Shown here: positions 18,724 through 27,897 of the stretch, in pieces
How the letters are laid out: the number at the start of each line of letters is the position of its first letter
How positions within the stretch are numbered: position 1 is the first letter of the stretch
Assembly: GCF_014773265.1 (NCBI RefSeq)
Contig: NZ_JACWMY010000008.1
Location: 62,001-126,000, forward strand
Source: Mucilaginibacter pankratovii
Lineage (GTDB): Bacteria; Bacteroidota; Bacteroidia; Sphingobacteriales; Sphingobacteriaceae
Direction of reading: 5' to 3'
DNA: 64,000 nt
Position numbers and translations under genes: made by a program
Notes under the pieces: model-generated
Told to the model about the DNA's origin: nothing
Databases searched by the model: none
Seen by the model: only the letters and a program-made list of their open reading frames with translations

Positions 18724-21084
18724 GTGACCGATACCCCTGTACCAGTTAATGAAAAAGCGCGCCTTAAAGCGCTTGATGAGTACGAGATCTTAGACACCCT
18801 AAGCGAGCACGAGTTCGATCGCATTACCGAACTGGCTTCTATCATCTGCGAGGTGCCTATTTCTTTAGTTTCATTGGTTGACGAAAAACGCCAGTGGTTT
18901 AAATCTATGTTTGGGCTTGATGTGCGCGAAACCTCGCGCGATATTTCTTTCTGTCGCCACGCCATTATGGATACCAACCTGATGGAGATAAACGATGCGA
19001 CAAAAGACCCCCGCTTTCAATCCAACATACTGGTTACCGGCGCGCCGGATATCCGCTTTTATGCAGGGTACCCGCTGATAGATCCACATGGCCACGCGCT
19101 GGGTACGCTGTGTGTGATAGACCGCGAGCCAAAGCAACTTACCGACAAGCAAAAACGGGCCATGCAGGTGCTTGCCGAGGAAGTTATCGTTTTAATTGTA
19201 GAACGACGCCAAAAACAGCAGCTGCAAAACTTCGAAAAGATCTTCAACTTATCCAACGACCTGGTTTTTGTAGGTGGCGAAGATGGTTTTTTTAAAAAGA
19301 TAAACCCCGCATTTAAGCGTGTTTTGGGCTGGGAGGAAGAATACCTGTTAAGTACGTCCACGTTTGAGTTTATCCACCCCGATGATGTTGAGCCTACGGT
19401 TAAACAACTCGAAAAATTAACGCGGGGAGAACCAACCGTTAACTTTTTACAGCGTTTTAAAAGTATTACCGGCGAGTACAAAACCATCCAGTGGACGTCT
19501 ACCCCCGAGGCATCTACCGGTAATATTTTTGGCATAGGCCGCGACGTTACCGAAAAGATAAAGCTCGAAAAAGTGCTCGCACAAACATCAGAGATGCTGG
19601 AACGCACTAATACTGTTGCCCGTGTAGGCGGCTGGGAGTTCGACCTTCAGCATCAAACCTTATACTGGACACCCGTTACCAAAGAGATACATGGCGTACC
19701 GGCAGATTATACACCTAACCTGGTGACCGCCATCGATTTTTATAAAATAGGCGAAAGCCGCGATAAAATGGCCGAAGCGATAAACAAAGCCGTTACCCAT
19801 GGCGTTCCGTGGAGCCTCGAAGTGCAAATAGCCAACGCTAAAGGCAAAGATCTTTGGGTACGCGCCCTGGGTAACGCTGAGTTTGCAAACGGCGTTTGCA
19901 AAAGGCTTTATGGCACGTTTCAGGATATTGACGATTATAAGCGCACCGAACTTGCCCTGATGCGCGCCGTTACCACCCAGAAAAAGCTGAACGAAGAACT
20001 GAAGGTACAGGTAAGCCTGGTGCAAAAGCAGGATAAAACCATACAGGATATACAGGAGTTTAAGTTCCTGGCCGATTCTATCCCCGAGATCATCTGGACA
20101 TCTAACCCGGACGGCAGCGTAGATTATTACAACCGCTACTGGTTTGATTATACCGGCCTTACGCTGGAAGAAACCAAAGATTTTGGATGGCCGATGGTGC
20201 TGCACCCCGATGATATTGAGAAAGATGGTAACGATTGGCACTACTGCCTGGCTACCGGTACCCCATATGAATCGGAGGTGAGGTTTAAGCGTAAATCTGA
20301 TGGTGTTTATCGCTGGCACCTCTCCCGTGCCCTGCCCATGAAGAACGACAAGGGCGAAACCATTAAATGGTTTGGCTCCTGCACCGATATAGACGAATAT
20401 AAGCGCGCGCTTAACCTCGAGAGCAAGATAAGCCAGTTTGAAGATTTTAACCGCATTATTGCCCATAACCTGCGCGGCCCGGCAGGCAGTATTGGCATGC
20501 TGCTGGATATGATAGCTGAAGAAGAAGAGCCTGCCGAAAAAGAGAACCTTTTAGGGATGCTGAAAACCAGCAGCCTCACCCTCAACGAAACGCTGAACGA
20601 ACTGATGAAGGTGCTGGAAGTACGTAATAATAAAAACATGATGTACGACCTGTGCTACCTGCCCGAGATGGTGAACGTTACCGACGCTATGCTGAAGGGC
20701 CAGATAGCCGCCAAAAAAGCGGTAATTACAACCGACCTGCAAGTGGCCAGCATGAAATTTCCTAAAATGTACCTCGAAAGTATATTTTACAACATGGTGA
20801 GTAATTCGCTTAAATACAGCAAACCGGATATTGCCCCCCAAATAAATATTTCCTCCAAAATTATCGACGGCCGCGTAGTGCTTGAATTTAGCGATAATGG
20901 ACTGGGGATAGACCTGAGCCGCCACGGCCAAAACATGTTTAAGCTCAACAACGTGTTCCACCAGGGGTACGACAGCAAGGGCGTAGGCCTTTTTATGACC
21001 AAAACGCAGATAGAAACCTTTGGCGGGAAAATTACAGTAGAAAGCGAGCCTAATGAGGGGACTACGTTTACGATTGTGTTTTAG
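18724..21084 (+). CDS. GAF-PAS-PAS-PAS sensor histidine kinase
   Basis: 786-residue cytosolic sensor kinase with no membrane segment. Residues about 5-160 are a GAF domain (FDRITELASIICEVPISLVS...FCRHAI...GTLCVIDREP). Three PAS domains follow near 165-280, 290-410 (GGWEFDLQHQTLYWTP) and 440-560 (IPEIIWTSNPDGSVDYYN, with PAC motifs such as GSCTDIDEYK). The phosphoacceptor is H581 in IIAHNLRGPAGS, an HWE/HisKA-like box. The ATPase has N-box NMVSNSLKYS, G1 DNGLGID and G2 GVGLFMTK. The start is GTG 18724; no earlier ATG is in frame near it. There is no adjacent regulator, so the partner may be a stand-alone receiver such as the one at 7067. Confidence 0.93.
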   Translation: MTDTPVPVNEKARLKALDEYEILDTLSEHEFDRITELASIICEVPISLVSLVDEKRQWFKSMFGLDVRETSRDISFCRHAIMDTNLMEINDATKDPRFQSNILVTGAPDIRFYAGYPLIDPHGHALGTLCVIDREPKQLTDKQKRAMQVLAEEVIVLIVERRQKQQLQNFEKIFNLSNDLVFVGGEDGFFKKINPAFKRVLGWEEEYLLSTSTFEFIHPDDVEPTVKQLEKLTRGEPTVNFLQRFKSITGEYKTIQWTSTPEASTGNIFGIGRDVTEKIKLEKVLAQTSEMLERTNTVARVGGWEFDLQHQTLYWTPVTKEIHGVPADYTPNLVTAIDFYKIGESRDKMAEAINKAVTHGVPWSLEVQIANAKGKDLWVRALGNAEFANGVCKRLYGTFQDIDDYKRTELALMRAVTTQKKLNEELKVQVSLVQKQDKTIQDIQEFKFLADSIPEIIWTSNPDGSVDYYNRYWFDYTGLTLEETKDFGWPMVLHPDDIEKDGNDWHYCLATGTPYESEVRFKRKSDGVYRWHLSRALPMKNDKGETIKWFGSCTDIDEYKRALNLESKISQFEDFNRIIAHNLRGPAGSIGMLLDMIAEEEEPAEKENLLGMLKTSSLTLNETLNELMKVLEVRNNKNMMYDLCYLPEMVNVTDAMLKGQIAAKKAVITTDLQVASMKFPKMYLESIFYNMVSNSLKYSKPDIAPQINISSKIIDGRVVLEFSDNGLGIDLSRHGQNMFKLNNVFHQGYDSKGVGLFMTKTQIETFGGKITVESEPNEGTTFTIVF

Positions 21085-21125
21085 AAGATCTTGGACATAC
21101 CACGGGCAAACGCTAACTTTACCTT

Positions 21126-21527
21126 ATGCCCTACACCTGCCCCAAATGCGAACGCGAACTAACCAGCGAAAGCCAAAGGCATTACTGCGCCAAAGTAAGT
21201 CTGGACAGCCTGTTTAAGGGCAAATCGCCGGAATTGATCTTACTCTTTGATAAACTCCTTGCCGAAGTTGCCGACTGGCCCGATGTTTTGGTAGGCACCA
21301 CCCCAAACTGTATCACCTTTGTGCACCGGCAAACTTTCTTTGTTATCCGCCCAATGCAAAAGGTGCTTGATCTTAAATTCTACTCTGCCGAAAAAATGGA
21401 AGGCCCGCCGATATTTAAAAGCATAGCGACGGCAGGCAGGTTTCAAAATAATATCCGGCTGAGTAATACCAATGAATTACGCCCACAGCTTTTTAGCTGG
21501 ATAAGGGGATCGTATGAATTATTGTAG
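21126..21527 (+). CDS. DUF5655-like small protein with zinc-finger N-terminus
   Basis: 133 residues. The N-terminus YTCPKCERELTSESQRHYC has a CxxC...HxxC arrangement that would bind zinc. The rest (SLFKGKSPELILLFDKLLAEV...VGTTPNCITFVHRQTFFVIRPMQKVLDLKFY) matches the DUF5655 'transporter-associated' fold pattern as I know it. Function is unknown. It lies 41 bases downstream of the kinase on the same strand and could be co-transcribed. Confidence 0.75.
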   Translation: MPYTCPKCERELTSESQRHYCAKVSLDSLFKGKSPELILLFDKLLAEVADWPDVLVGTTPNCITFVHRQTFFVIRPMQKVLDLKFYSAEKMEGPPIFKSIATAGRFQNNIRLSNTNELRPQLFSWIRGSYELL

Positions 21528-21597
21528 ACCTTAAACCACCATACTTTTAATTTATCAATCAAAAGCCTAAATTTAAACCGAACTTAAACCTGCACCT

Positions 21598-22479
21598 ATG
21601 AGGCGTTTATCCGTTATTGCATTATTTATTATTATTTCTTTTAACAGCCGCGCACAATCGCTTTGCGAGAAATTGGCTAATCTAAAAACACAGTGCTACG
21701 GGTTTATTCCTACCTCGCTAACTACAAAACAACAGGAAGCAAAATCTGCCGAGCTGGACAAATTTTGGAACCTCGCCAAAACCGACCCGAACAAGGCTCT
21801 GCCCTGTTTAAAAGAGATGATCCTGAACGAAAATAACGACCCTTATTTTTGTTTTGATGCATCTACCCTAATACTAAGTCTCGATAGAAAACAACAATAT
21901 TTGGATGTAGTATTGGCCGGCGTAAACAAAACCGACTTAAAACAACTGCAACTGGAAACTTATTTACAGGTATGCTTTTCCCTGGCCAAAAACGGCAAAG
22001 ATATTACCGCGGCTACCGAAAAGTTGATAAGCACCCCGGGGGCACACGTTTACTTAACCATCCATGTGATAGACTTAAGCGCAATTGATGCCAGCTTGTT
22101 TTTGTATAATACCATGACAACCGAAAGTGCCGAACGCTGTTTAATTAATATCATCACCAATGGGAACCCAACCGGCAGGCACAACGCCGCTGTTGTTTTA
22201 AACATCTTAAGCACCGCGCGCGGCGACAGCTTATTAAACAAACTGATAGACGAAAACAAACTTGCCGACTCGACCAAGGCCTTTGTTTTAAAAGACAGGA
22301 AAGAGTTTATCAGCCAGGGCAAAACCGAATTAACCGCCACCAATGAAGAAGCCATTCGCAAAGAACGGCAGGAATCGATGCCTGGCTTATCCGATGAAGG
22401 CTTGGGAAGATACTTTAGGCTTACCGGAACGCTGATGGCGCTGAGAAATAAAAAATACGGGTTGCTTTATAAGCAGTAA
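21598..22479 (+). CDS. Secreted hypothetical protein, 293 aa
   Basis: A signal peptide is clear (MRRLSVIALFIIISFNSRAQ, cut before SLCEKL). The mature part is mostly helical, with Leu-rich segments consistent with TPR- or HEAT-like packing, and I recognise no catalytic motif. It is probably periplasmic. It is the third gene in a row on the + strand after the kinase but has a 70-base A+T-rich gap before it, so it probably has its own promoter. Confidence 0.7.
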   Translation: MRRLSVIALFIIISFNSRAQSLCEKLANLKTQCYGFIPTSLTTKQQEAKSAELDKFWNLAKTDPNKALPCLKEMILNENNDPYFCFDASTLILSLDRKQQYLDVVLAGVNKTDLKQLQLETYLQVCFSLAKNGKDITAATEKLISTPGAHVYLTIHVIDLSAIDASLFLYNTMTTESAERCLINIITNGNPTGRHNAAVVLNILSTARGDSLLNKLIDENKLADSTKAFVLKDRKEFISQGKTELTATNEEAIRKERQESMPGLSDEGLGRYFRLTGTLMALRNKKYGLLYKQ

Positions 22480-22490
22480 TTAAACGCGCA

Positions 22491-23111
22491 TCACCTCCCC
22501 AGCCAAATTTCTATATACCCAGGCTTAGCTTTAGCATCCTGATAGAGGTTGGCGGCGTAAGCTTTATCATAATTAAAGCGCATAAATTCCGCCAGCTTCT
22601 CTGCCTGCTCTTTGTCGCTTTCGTTAAAGTATCGTATTTCGGGCTTATCAGCTCGGCCGGCGTCCACAATATATCGGGCGTTCATTACCGTATAACCAGC
22701 GGCTTTAAGCTGTGCGCTCAGGTCAACAAAACCTGTTGTTTTTGTTTTGTTGCCGGTAAGCAAATATACCCGGGCATTATCCACTATGGGTGCCTCTAAT
22801 GTTTGCCCCGCCGTAGGTTTTACCTGCGGGATACTTTCCGGGTCCTTTTCCTTTTCGATGATGTAATTACTTACGCTATCCCTAACTCCTGATTGGGTTA
22901 ACAAATTGGTGTGCACAAGCATTTTTAAGGTGAGCAACCGTTCCTGCGCAGATGCAGACTCCAGCGCTTTCATCACCAGGTCCGACTGGTACTTCTGCTC
23001 GGCAAGCCGCACGTTCCAGTAACCTTGTACTATACCGCCCACTATTGTGCCAAGTACCGCAAAAACACCGGATAATATCAGCGTAATCACCGCCGGACTT
23101 TTCTTTTCCAT
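22491..23111 (-). CDS. Membrane-anchored protein with LytR_C-like C-terminal domain
   Basis: 206 residues. One transmembrane segment is at about 8-30 (ITLILSGVFAVLGTIVGGIV), followed by a short helical stretch (KYQSDLVMKALESASAQERL) and a C-terminal globular domain from about 110 (ARVYLLTGNKTKTTGFVDLS through DKEQAEKLAEFMRF). The alternation of a residue-numbered 'Gln/Asn turn then helix' pattern there is like the LytR/CpsA_C attenuator domain, which is a weak resemblance. Function unknown. The gene is convergent with the preceding one (11-base gap). Confidence 0.65.
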   Translation of the reverse strand: MEKKSPAVITLILSGVFAVLGTIVGGIVQGYWNVRLAEQKYQSDLVMKALESASAQERLLTLKMLVHTNLLTQSGVRDSVSNYIIEKEKDPESIPQVKPTAGQTLEAPIVDNARVYLLTGNKTKTTGFVDLSAQLKAAGYTVMNARYIVDAGRADKPEIRYFNESDKEQAEKLAEFMRFNYDKAYAANLYQDAKAKPGYIEIWLGR

Positions 23112-23244
23112 AAATTAAGTATTTATACTTAAAGTTATAGTAACAGCCTTATAATCAACACGGTGAAAACACCCTTTTTTAAACAGTATAATTACGTACG
23201 CACACTGGATTGGGTAAATGCCCGGCAACACTAATGGCCACAAC

Positions 23245-23280
23245 AAAAAAGGGATGTAGTTTTCACCACATCCCTTTTAA
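23245..23280 (-). terminator. Rho-independent terminator of ahcY
   Basis: Stem AAAAGGGATGT (23,247-23,257) with ACATCCCTTTT (23,268-23,278), 10-base loop, T run on the minus strand; 35 bases past the ahcY stop. Confidence 0.85.
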
Positions 23281-23314
23281 AGCTTTCGCCTTTTAGCTTT
23301 AAGCTTTTACCTTC

Positions 23315-24631
23315 TTAGTAACGATAGTACTCCGGTTTAAACGGACCTTCTACAGTTACACCGATATACTCGGCCTGATCCTGGTCTAAAACTTCCAGTT
23401 CGACACCAATTTTGGCAAGGTGTAAACGGGCAACTTTTTCATCCAGGTGTTTAGGCAGGGTGTAAACTTCTTTTCCGTAAGCATCAGCGTTGGTCCAAAG
23501 TTCTATCTGGGCTAAAGTTTGGTTGGTGAACGAGTTGCTCATTACAAAACTTGGATGGCCTGTGGCGCAACCAAGGTTTACCAAACGGCCTTCCGCTAAA
23601 ACAATAACGTCGCTGCCTTCAATGGTATATTTATCAACCTGTGGTTTAATTTCAATTTTGGTATTGCCATAAGCGCTGTTTAACCAGGCCATGTCAATCT
23701 CATTATCAAAGTGACCGATGTTACAAACGATAGCTTTATCTTTCAAGGCGCGGAAGTGGCTTTCACGAACGATGTTTTTGTTACCTGTTGCAGTAACCAC
23801 AATGTCAGCTTCGGCAATAGCGGTAGAAAGTTTTTTCACTTCAAAGCCTTCCATAGCTGCCTGTAAAGCGCAGATAGGGTCAATTTCGGTAACGATAACG
23901 CGTACACCAGCGTTACGCAGAGAATCTGCAGAACCTTTACCTACGTCGCCATAACCGCAAACAACGCCTACTTTACCGGCCATCATTACGTCGGTAGCGC
24001 GGCGGATAGCATCAACCAACGATTCGCGGCAGCCGTATTTGTTATCGAATTTTGATTTGGTAACCGAATCGTTAATGTTGATAGCTGGCACCAATAAAGT
24101 ACCGGCTTTCATACGCTCGTATAAACGGTGAACACCAGTAGTGGTTTCTTCAGATAAACCCTGGATGCCTTTAGCAAGTTCCGGGTAACGGTCGAAAACC
24201 ATGTTGGTTAAGTCACCACCATCATCCAGGATCATGTTCAATGGCTGGCGGTCTTCACCGAAGAAAAGAGTTTGCTCGATACACCAGTCGAATTCTGTTT
24301 CGTTCATACCTTTCCAGGCGTAAACAGAAGTACCTGCGGCAGCAATAGCAGCAGCAGCGTGATCCTGGGTAGAGAAGATGTTACAGCTCGACCAGGTAAC
24401 TTCGGCACCAAGGGCCTGTAAGGTCTCTATCAATACCGCAGTTTGGATAGTCATGTGCAGACAGCCCGCTATACGCGCGCCTTTTAATATTTGTGCTGGT
24501 CCGTATTCGGCACGCAGGGCCATTAAGCCCGGCATTTCGGCCTCGGCCAATTCAATTTCTTTGCGGCCCCAGGCGGCAAGTGAAATATCCTTCACTTTAT
24601 TTTTAACGTAGGTGGTTTCTACTGTCGACAT
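23315..24631 (-). CDS. ahcY: Adenosylhomocysteinase
   Basis: Reversibly splits S-adenosylhomocysteine into adenosine and homocysteine, relieving product inhibition of methyltransferases; NAD-bound tetramer in the cytosol. 438 residues, family norm. The NAD motif is [17 protein letters not shown]. Substrate-site marks are [41 protein letters not shown] and the C-terminal [18 protein letters not shown] with PFKPEYYRY at the end. It is monocistronic with its own -7 box and terminator. Confidence 0.99.
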   Translation of the reverse strand: MSTVETTYVKNKVKDISLAAWGRKEIELAEAEMPGLMALRAEYGPAQILKGARIAGCLHMTIQTAVLIETLQALGAEVTWSSCNIFSTQDHAAAAIAAAGTSVYAWKGMNETEFDWCIEQTLFFGEDRQPLNMILDDGGDLTNMVFDRYPELAKGIQGLSEETTTGVHRLYERMKAGTLLVPAININDSVTKSKFDNKYGCRESLVDAIRRATDVMMAGKVGVVCGYGDVGKGSADSLRNAGVRVIVTEIDPICALQAAMEGFEVKKLSTAIAEADIVVTATGNKNIVRESHFRALKDKAIVCNIGHFDNEIDMAWLNSAYGNTKIEIKPQVDKYTIEGSDVIVLAEGRLVNLGCATGHPSFVMSNSFTNQTLAQIELWTNADAYGKEVYTLPKHLDEKVARLHLAKIGVELEVLDQDQAEYIGVTVEGPFKPEYYRY

Positions 24632-24651
24632 AGCTTTTCTAATTTTTTCTT

Positions 24652-24659
24652 CAAAAGTA
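24652..24659 (-). promoter_or_regulatory. ahcY -7 element
   Basis: Minus strand TACTTTTG, an exact TAnnTTTG match 20 bases before the ahcY ATG. No SAH riboswitch-like structure is apparent in the very short leader. Confidence 0.55.
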
Positions 24660-24714
24660 AAGAATATAATTTTTTTAATGAAAGGTGTACGGGTTTAGTT
24701 GCCATAGGGCAAGC

Positions 24715-25184
24715 TGAACCGCTGATTTTTCGCAGGTTATTGTTTATTTAAGGTGCTCAGGAAGGCTTCGCCGTTTTAATGATTAAATGATAGGGCTGAT
24801 TGTCTGAACCTTGATTGACTTGATTAGAGGATGAAAGGATTTAAAAAAATGCAATCAGGGCAATCTTTAAATCCTTCGCATCATGGTTCAAATAATTGGG
24901 GCGTTGCCTTCGGCCCGGGCTTTACGCTGCAAATCCTCGCCCTTGCCTACGCGCTAAGGCTCTCCCGCGGCTGTGGGTTTTCCGCTGCAATCCCTAACGC
25001 ATTTTCTGAACCGCTGATTTTTCGCGAGTTATTATTTTTTCATGGTGCTCAACAGGGCTTCGCCGTTTTACTGATTGAATGATAACGCTGATTGTCTGAA
25101 CCTTGATTTTTAGGATTAAAGGATTACTTGATGCTTACCTGCAATCAGGGCAATCTTTAAATCCTTCGCATCATGGTTCAGACA
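24715..25184. repeat. Intergenic repeat array: two ~176-bp direct units separated by a repeat filler
   Basis: The 555-bp gene-free gap between ahcY and the bactofilin gene is almost entirely repeat. Unit 1 (24,715-24,890) and unit 2 (25,006-25,184) both run from CTGAACCGCTGATTTTTCGC through GGTGCTCA, GGCTTCGCCGTTTTA and TGTCTGAACCTTGATT to ATCCTTCGCATCATGGTTCA. In unit 2 the last ~92 bases are bounded by perfect 10-bp inverted ends TGTCTGAACC / GGTTCAGACA (25,093-25,184). The filler at 24,898-25,005 matches the repeat near 1310-1500. No transposase is encoded. Confidence 0.8.
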
Positions 25185-25186
25185 AA

Positions 25187-25579
25187 CTATGCGGCTTTTT
25201 CCCCAATGGTTTTCCCGGCCACAACAGGCGCCATGCTCAAGCTGCCATTATGCACACCGCCCATTTCTACCTGCAGGGTTGCAGTTTTAATATCGCCGCT
25301 GATGTTGCCTGTACTGCGGATCTCTAAAGACGACGCGTTGATGTTACCCGTAACATTACCGTAAACAATGATCTCCTTGGTAACGATATTGCCTTTCACC
25401 AGGCCCTTTTCGCCCAGGATAAGGCCTTCGTCTACCGTGATGTTGCCGTTTACGGTTCCGTCAATACGGGCAAAGGCAGGGGCGTTAAGGTTACCATCGA
25501 GTACCGAGCCTTCGCTGATGAGGGTGGATATAGCCTGCAGGTCTAAAGCCACTTTTTCTTTTTTTGAGAATATTGCCAT
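25187..25579 (-). CDS. Bactofilin family protein
   Basis: 130-residue polymer-forming cytoskeletal protein. The start is ATG 25579 (MAIFSKKEKVALDLQAISTL); the 35 codons upstream lie in repeat sequence. The core (residues about 20-110) is the bactofilin beta-helix, with the regular G-N-hydrophobic turns: ISEGSVLDGNLNAPAFARID, GTVNGNITVDEGLILG, KGNIVTKEIIVYGNVTGNI. The neighbouring genes encode M23 peptidases, and a bactofilin next to M23 peptidase genes is a recurrent cell-shape arrangement. The repeat unit ends 2 bases past its stop. Confidence 0.92.
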   Translation of the reverse strand: MAIFSKKEKVALDLQAISTLISEGSVLDGNLNAPAFARIDGTVNGNITVDEGLILGEKGLVKGNIVTKEIIVYGNVTGNINASSLEIRSTGNISGDIKTATLQVEMGGVHNGSLSMAPVVAGKTIGEKAA

Positions 25580-25705
25580 GGGGAGGGGGAGTTTGGTGAG
25601 TGGTTGGTTGGGTGAATGGTGAATAGTTGTATTGTGGCGAAAACTTAGTAGCGGGCTGCGAGTCGTTTTGCAACCACTCACCACTTAACTACTCACCACT
25701 CACTG

Positions 25706-26569
25706 TTATTTATTAAGCGTTAAAAAATTAACAGGGTTTACCGGGCGACCGTTCTTGCGCACCTCGTAGTGTAAATGTGTGCCTGTAGAATGGCCGGTGG
25801 AGCCTACCTCGCCCACTTTTTCGCCCACGCTTACCTCCTGCCCGACCTTCACAGTAATGCGCGACAAATGCCCGTACAAGGTTTGAAAATTATTACCATG
25901 CTGTATGCGCACGCATTTGCCGTAGCCACCAAACCAGCCTGCAAAAATAACTTTGCCGTTAGCGGTGCTTTTGGCTTCATCGCCCCGGCTGCCTTTAAAA
26001 TCTATCCCGGGGTGAAATTCGGCACTGGCAGAGTTGAAGGGATCGCTGCGGTAGCCAAAAAAGGAGGAGAAGCCGCTTAGCCTGGGGTAGCCCATCGGGG
26101 TGAAAGCGATATTCCCCATCACCCGGCCCAGGTAATCGTTATACAGGCTGTAAACTTCCTTATCAGATAGCTTTTTGCCTTCGGCATTGTTATCGCCTCC
26201 GGTGCCTTTGGTACTGAAGCCCTTAAGGCCGCGGCGGCGCAGGTAATCGTTTATGGTTTTAAGTTTGCCCTCTATTTGCTGGATGTAGCCCTGGGCGGAA
26301 TGCTCTTCCCCTGCCTTTTGCAGACTGGCGGGAATCTCGCCTTTGAGCTTTACAATTTGCGATAGCAACTGCATTTTCTCCTGCTCCTGCCGGGCGTTTT
26401 GGGCATGCAAATAAAAAATAAAGCCGGTTAATATGGCAAAAATGCCCGCTATACCGGCTGCGTAATGCTTTATTCTTTTTAAATGCTTTGTTTTTACCTG
26501 CAACGATTGGGTTTGCTGGTTGCGGTTTAAGATCACAATAGTACTTACATCAGATGTCTTCGGGTTCAT
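25706..26569 (-). CDS. M23 family metallopeptidase (membrane-anchored), copy 1
   Basis: 287 residues from ATG 26569 (MNPKTSDVSTIVILNRNQQT). One transmembrane segment near 35-57 (GIAGIFAILTGFIFYLHAQN) is followed by a short coiled coil (QEKMQLLSQIVKLKG) and a C-terminal LytM/M23 domain. Zinc-site motifs are FHPGIDFKGSRGDEAKS (H..D) and GTHLHYEVRKNGRPVNPVNF (HxH), with QHGNNFQTLYGHLS between. It is expected to cut peptidoglycan cross-links in the periplasm. It is a tandem paralog of the gene at 26828 and precedes the bactofilin gene, which suggests a shape or wall-remodelling module. Confidence 0.93.
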   Translation of the reverse strand: MNPKTSDVSTIVILNRNQQTQSLQVKTKHLKRIKHYAAGIAGIFAILTGFIFYLHAQNARQEQEKMQLLSQIVKLKGEIPASLQKAGEEHSAQGYIQQIEGKLKTINDYLRRRGLKGFSTKGTGGDNNAEGKKLSDKEVYSLYNDYLGRVMGNIAFTPMGYPRLSGFSSFFGYRSDPFNSASAEFHPGIDFKGSRGDEAKSTANGKVIFAGWFGGYGKCVRIQHGNNFQTLYGHLSRITVKVGQEVSVGEKVGEVGSTGHSTGTHLHYEVRKNGRPVNPVNFLTLNK

Positions 26570-26659
26570 CGATTTAATTAATTGGGATTGCAAAGTAATC
26601 AACGTAATCCAATTAATCAAATTAACATTACGTTAACTGTTACATTTACAATTAATTAT

Positions 26660-26740
26660 AGTGAATGGTCAGTGGTGAGTAGTGAAGTGGCCACAATAAG
26701 CCGTTTTCTTTAGGTAGTTTGCTATGCACTCGCCACCAAA
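26660..26740. repeat. GTGAGTGG/CCACTCAC-type repeat around the M23 genes
   Basis: Sequences of the type CACTACTCACCACTCACT follow the stop codon of each M23 gene (about 25,689-25,705 and 26,811-26,828). Inverted versions (AGTGAATGGTCAGTGGTGAG and similar) lie at 26,661-26,690 and about 25,592-25,625. They are scattered inverted copies of one short unit. Confidence 0.6.
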
Positions 26741-26771
26741 TAAAAGAGCGATGAGTAAACCCATCGCTCTT
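26736..26771 (-). terminator. Terminator of M23 copy 2
   Basis: Stem AAGAGCGATG / CATCGCTCTT (26,744-26,753 and 26,762-26,771), followed on the minus strand by TTTATTT; 57 bases past the stop of the gene at 26828. Confidence 0.75.
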
Positions 26772-26827
26772 CAATATCATCGGCAGTTAATCAATCAACC
26801 ACTCGCTATTCACTACTCACCACTCAC

Positions 26828-27682
26828 TTACATATTCAAGCTCAAATACTGTTTGGGATTAACCGGTCGACCGTTCTTGCGGATCTCGTAATGCAGGTGC
26901 GGCCCGGTGGAGCGGCCTGTAGACCCTACCTTGCCAATCACATCGCCTACGGTAACGCGCTGGCCTTCGTGTACGTTAATTTTTGAGAGATGGCCATACC
27001 ATGTTTCCAGGCCGTTGGGGTGTTTGATGCGTACGCAGTTGCCATAGCCGCCCGCGCGTGCCGCGTAAATAACGTTGCCGCTTGCGGTGCATTTAACAGG
27101 TTCGCCTTTTTTGCCTTTAAAATCCAGCCCGGGGTGAAACTCTCCGCCACCAAAATCAAACGGATTGCTGCGGTAACCAAAAAAAGAGGTGAACGAGCTG
27201 ATGCGCGGGTAACCCATTGGCATGTAGGCAATGTTGTTCACCAGCCTGTCCAGGTAGCTGTTAAACTCGCTGTACATTTTGGTATCGCTTTTTGCTTTAT
27301 TGGTGCTCAGGTTAACGGTTTTAAAGCTGATGCTTCTTAAGCCGCGTTTACTTAAATAATTGTTTATACTTTTTAATTTGGATTGGATGCTCTCTATGTA
27401 CCCAACGGCTTTGCTTCGGTTGCCCTCTTTCTCCGAGTTGGCCAGTAAAGCATCTTCGGTGGTTTTGTCTACCTCGTTTTGTAAAGTTGCTATTTGCGAG
27501 TGCAGGCGCGTGTTCTCATTAGTTTGCGCAACTACCTGGCTGTTTAAGCGCATAATGGCCGTCATGAGGACCATTACAATAATGAGGCCTGCCGCCATGG
27601 CCAGTTTAAGGCTGTTAAAATGCCTTGCCCTTACCTGTACTACCCTGGGTTGGATTTGATTTTTTTGCGTAAATATGCCCAT
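26828..27682 (-). CDS. M23 family metallopeptidase (membrane-anchored), copy 2
   Basis: 284 residues. Transmembrane segment near 26-48 (LKLAMAAGLIIVMVLMTAIM), coiled coil at about 50-75 (QTNENTRLHSQIATLQNEVD), then the M23 domain: FHPGLDFKGKKGEPVKC, KHPNGLETWYGHLSKINVHE and GPHLHYEIRKNGRPVNP supply the H..D and HxH ligands. The layout, the ISSFTSFFGYRSNPF motif and the linker (KLKSINNYLSKRGL) match copy 1, so the two arose by duplication. It is separated from copy 1 by a terminator and repeats, so regulation may differ. Confidence 0.93.
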   Translation of the reverse strand: MGIFTQKNQIQPRVVQVRARHFNSLKLAMAAGLIIVMVLMTAIMRLNSQVVAQTNENTRLHSQIATLQNEVDKTTEDALLANSEKEGNRSKAVGYIESIQSKLKSINNYLSKRGLRSISFKTVNLSTNKAKSDTKMYSEFNSYLDRLVNNIAYMPMGYPRISSFTSFFGYRSNPFDFGGGEFHPGLDFKGKKGEPVKCTASGNVIYAARAGGYGNCVRIKHPNGLETWYGHLSKINVHEGQRVTVGDVIGKVGSTGRSTGPHLHYEIRKNGRPVNPKQYLSLNM

Positions 27683-27858
27683 TACCTAAACGTTCTGTTT
27701 TTAAGTTTTTTCTTTAGTTAATTAATCAGGGATCAGCGTTAACTGACGATGCAATATAATCATTAAGTTTAATCGCAGAGCAATGTAAACTGATTATAAC
27801 CCGAACGTCAATTAATCGCGTTTATTCTTTTACGTATATTTTTTGTTAAATGATTTGG

Positions 27859-27866
27859 TATTTTTG
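27859..27866 (+). promoter_or_regulatory. -7 element of the bacilliredoxin gene
   Basis: TATTTTTG, an exact TAnnTTTG match, 31 bases before the ATG at 27898. No TTG at the expected position. Confidence 0.45.
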
Positions 27867-27897
27867 TATAATAATTTAGAATTAAGCTAACATACAT

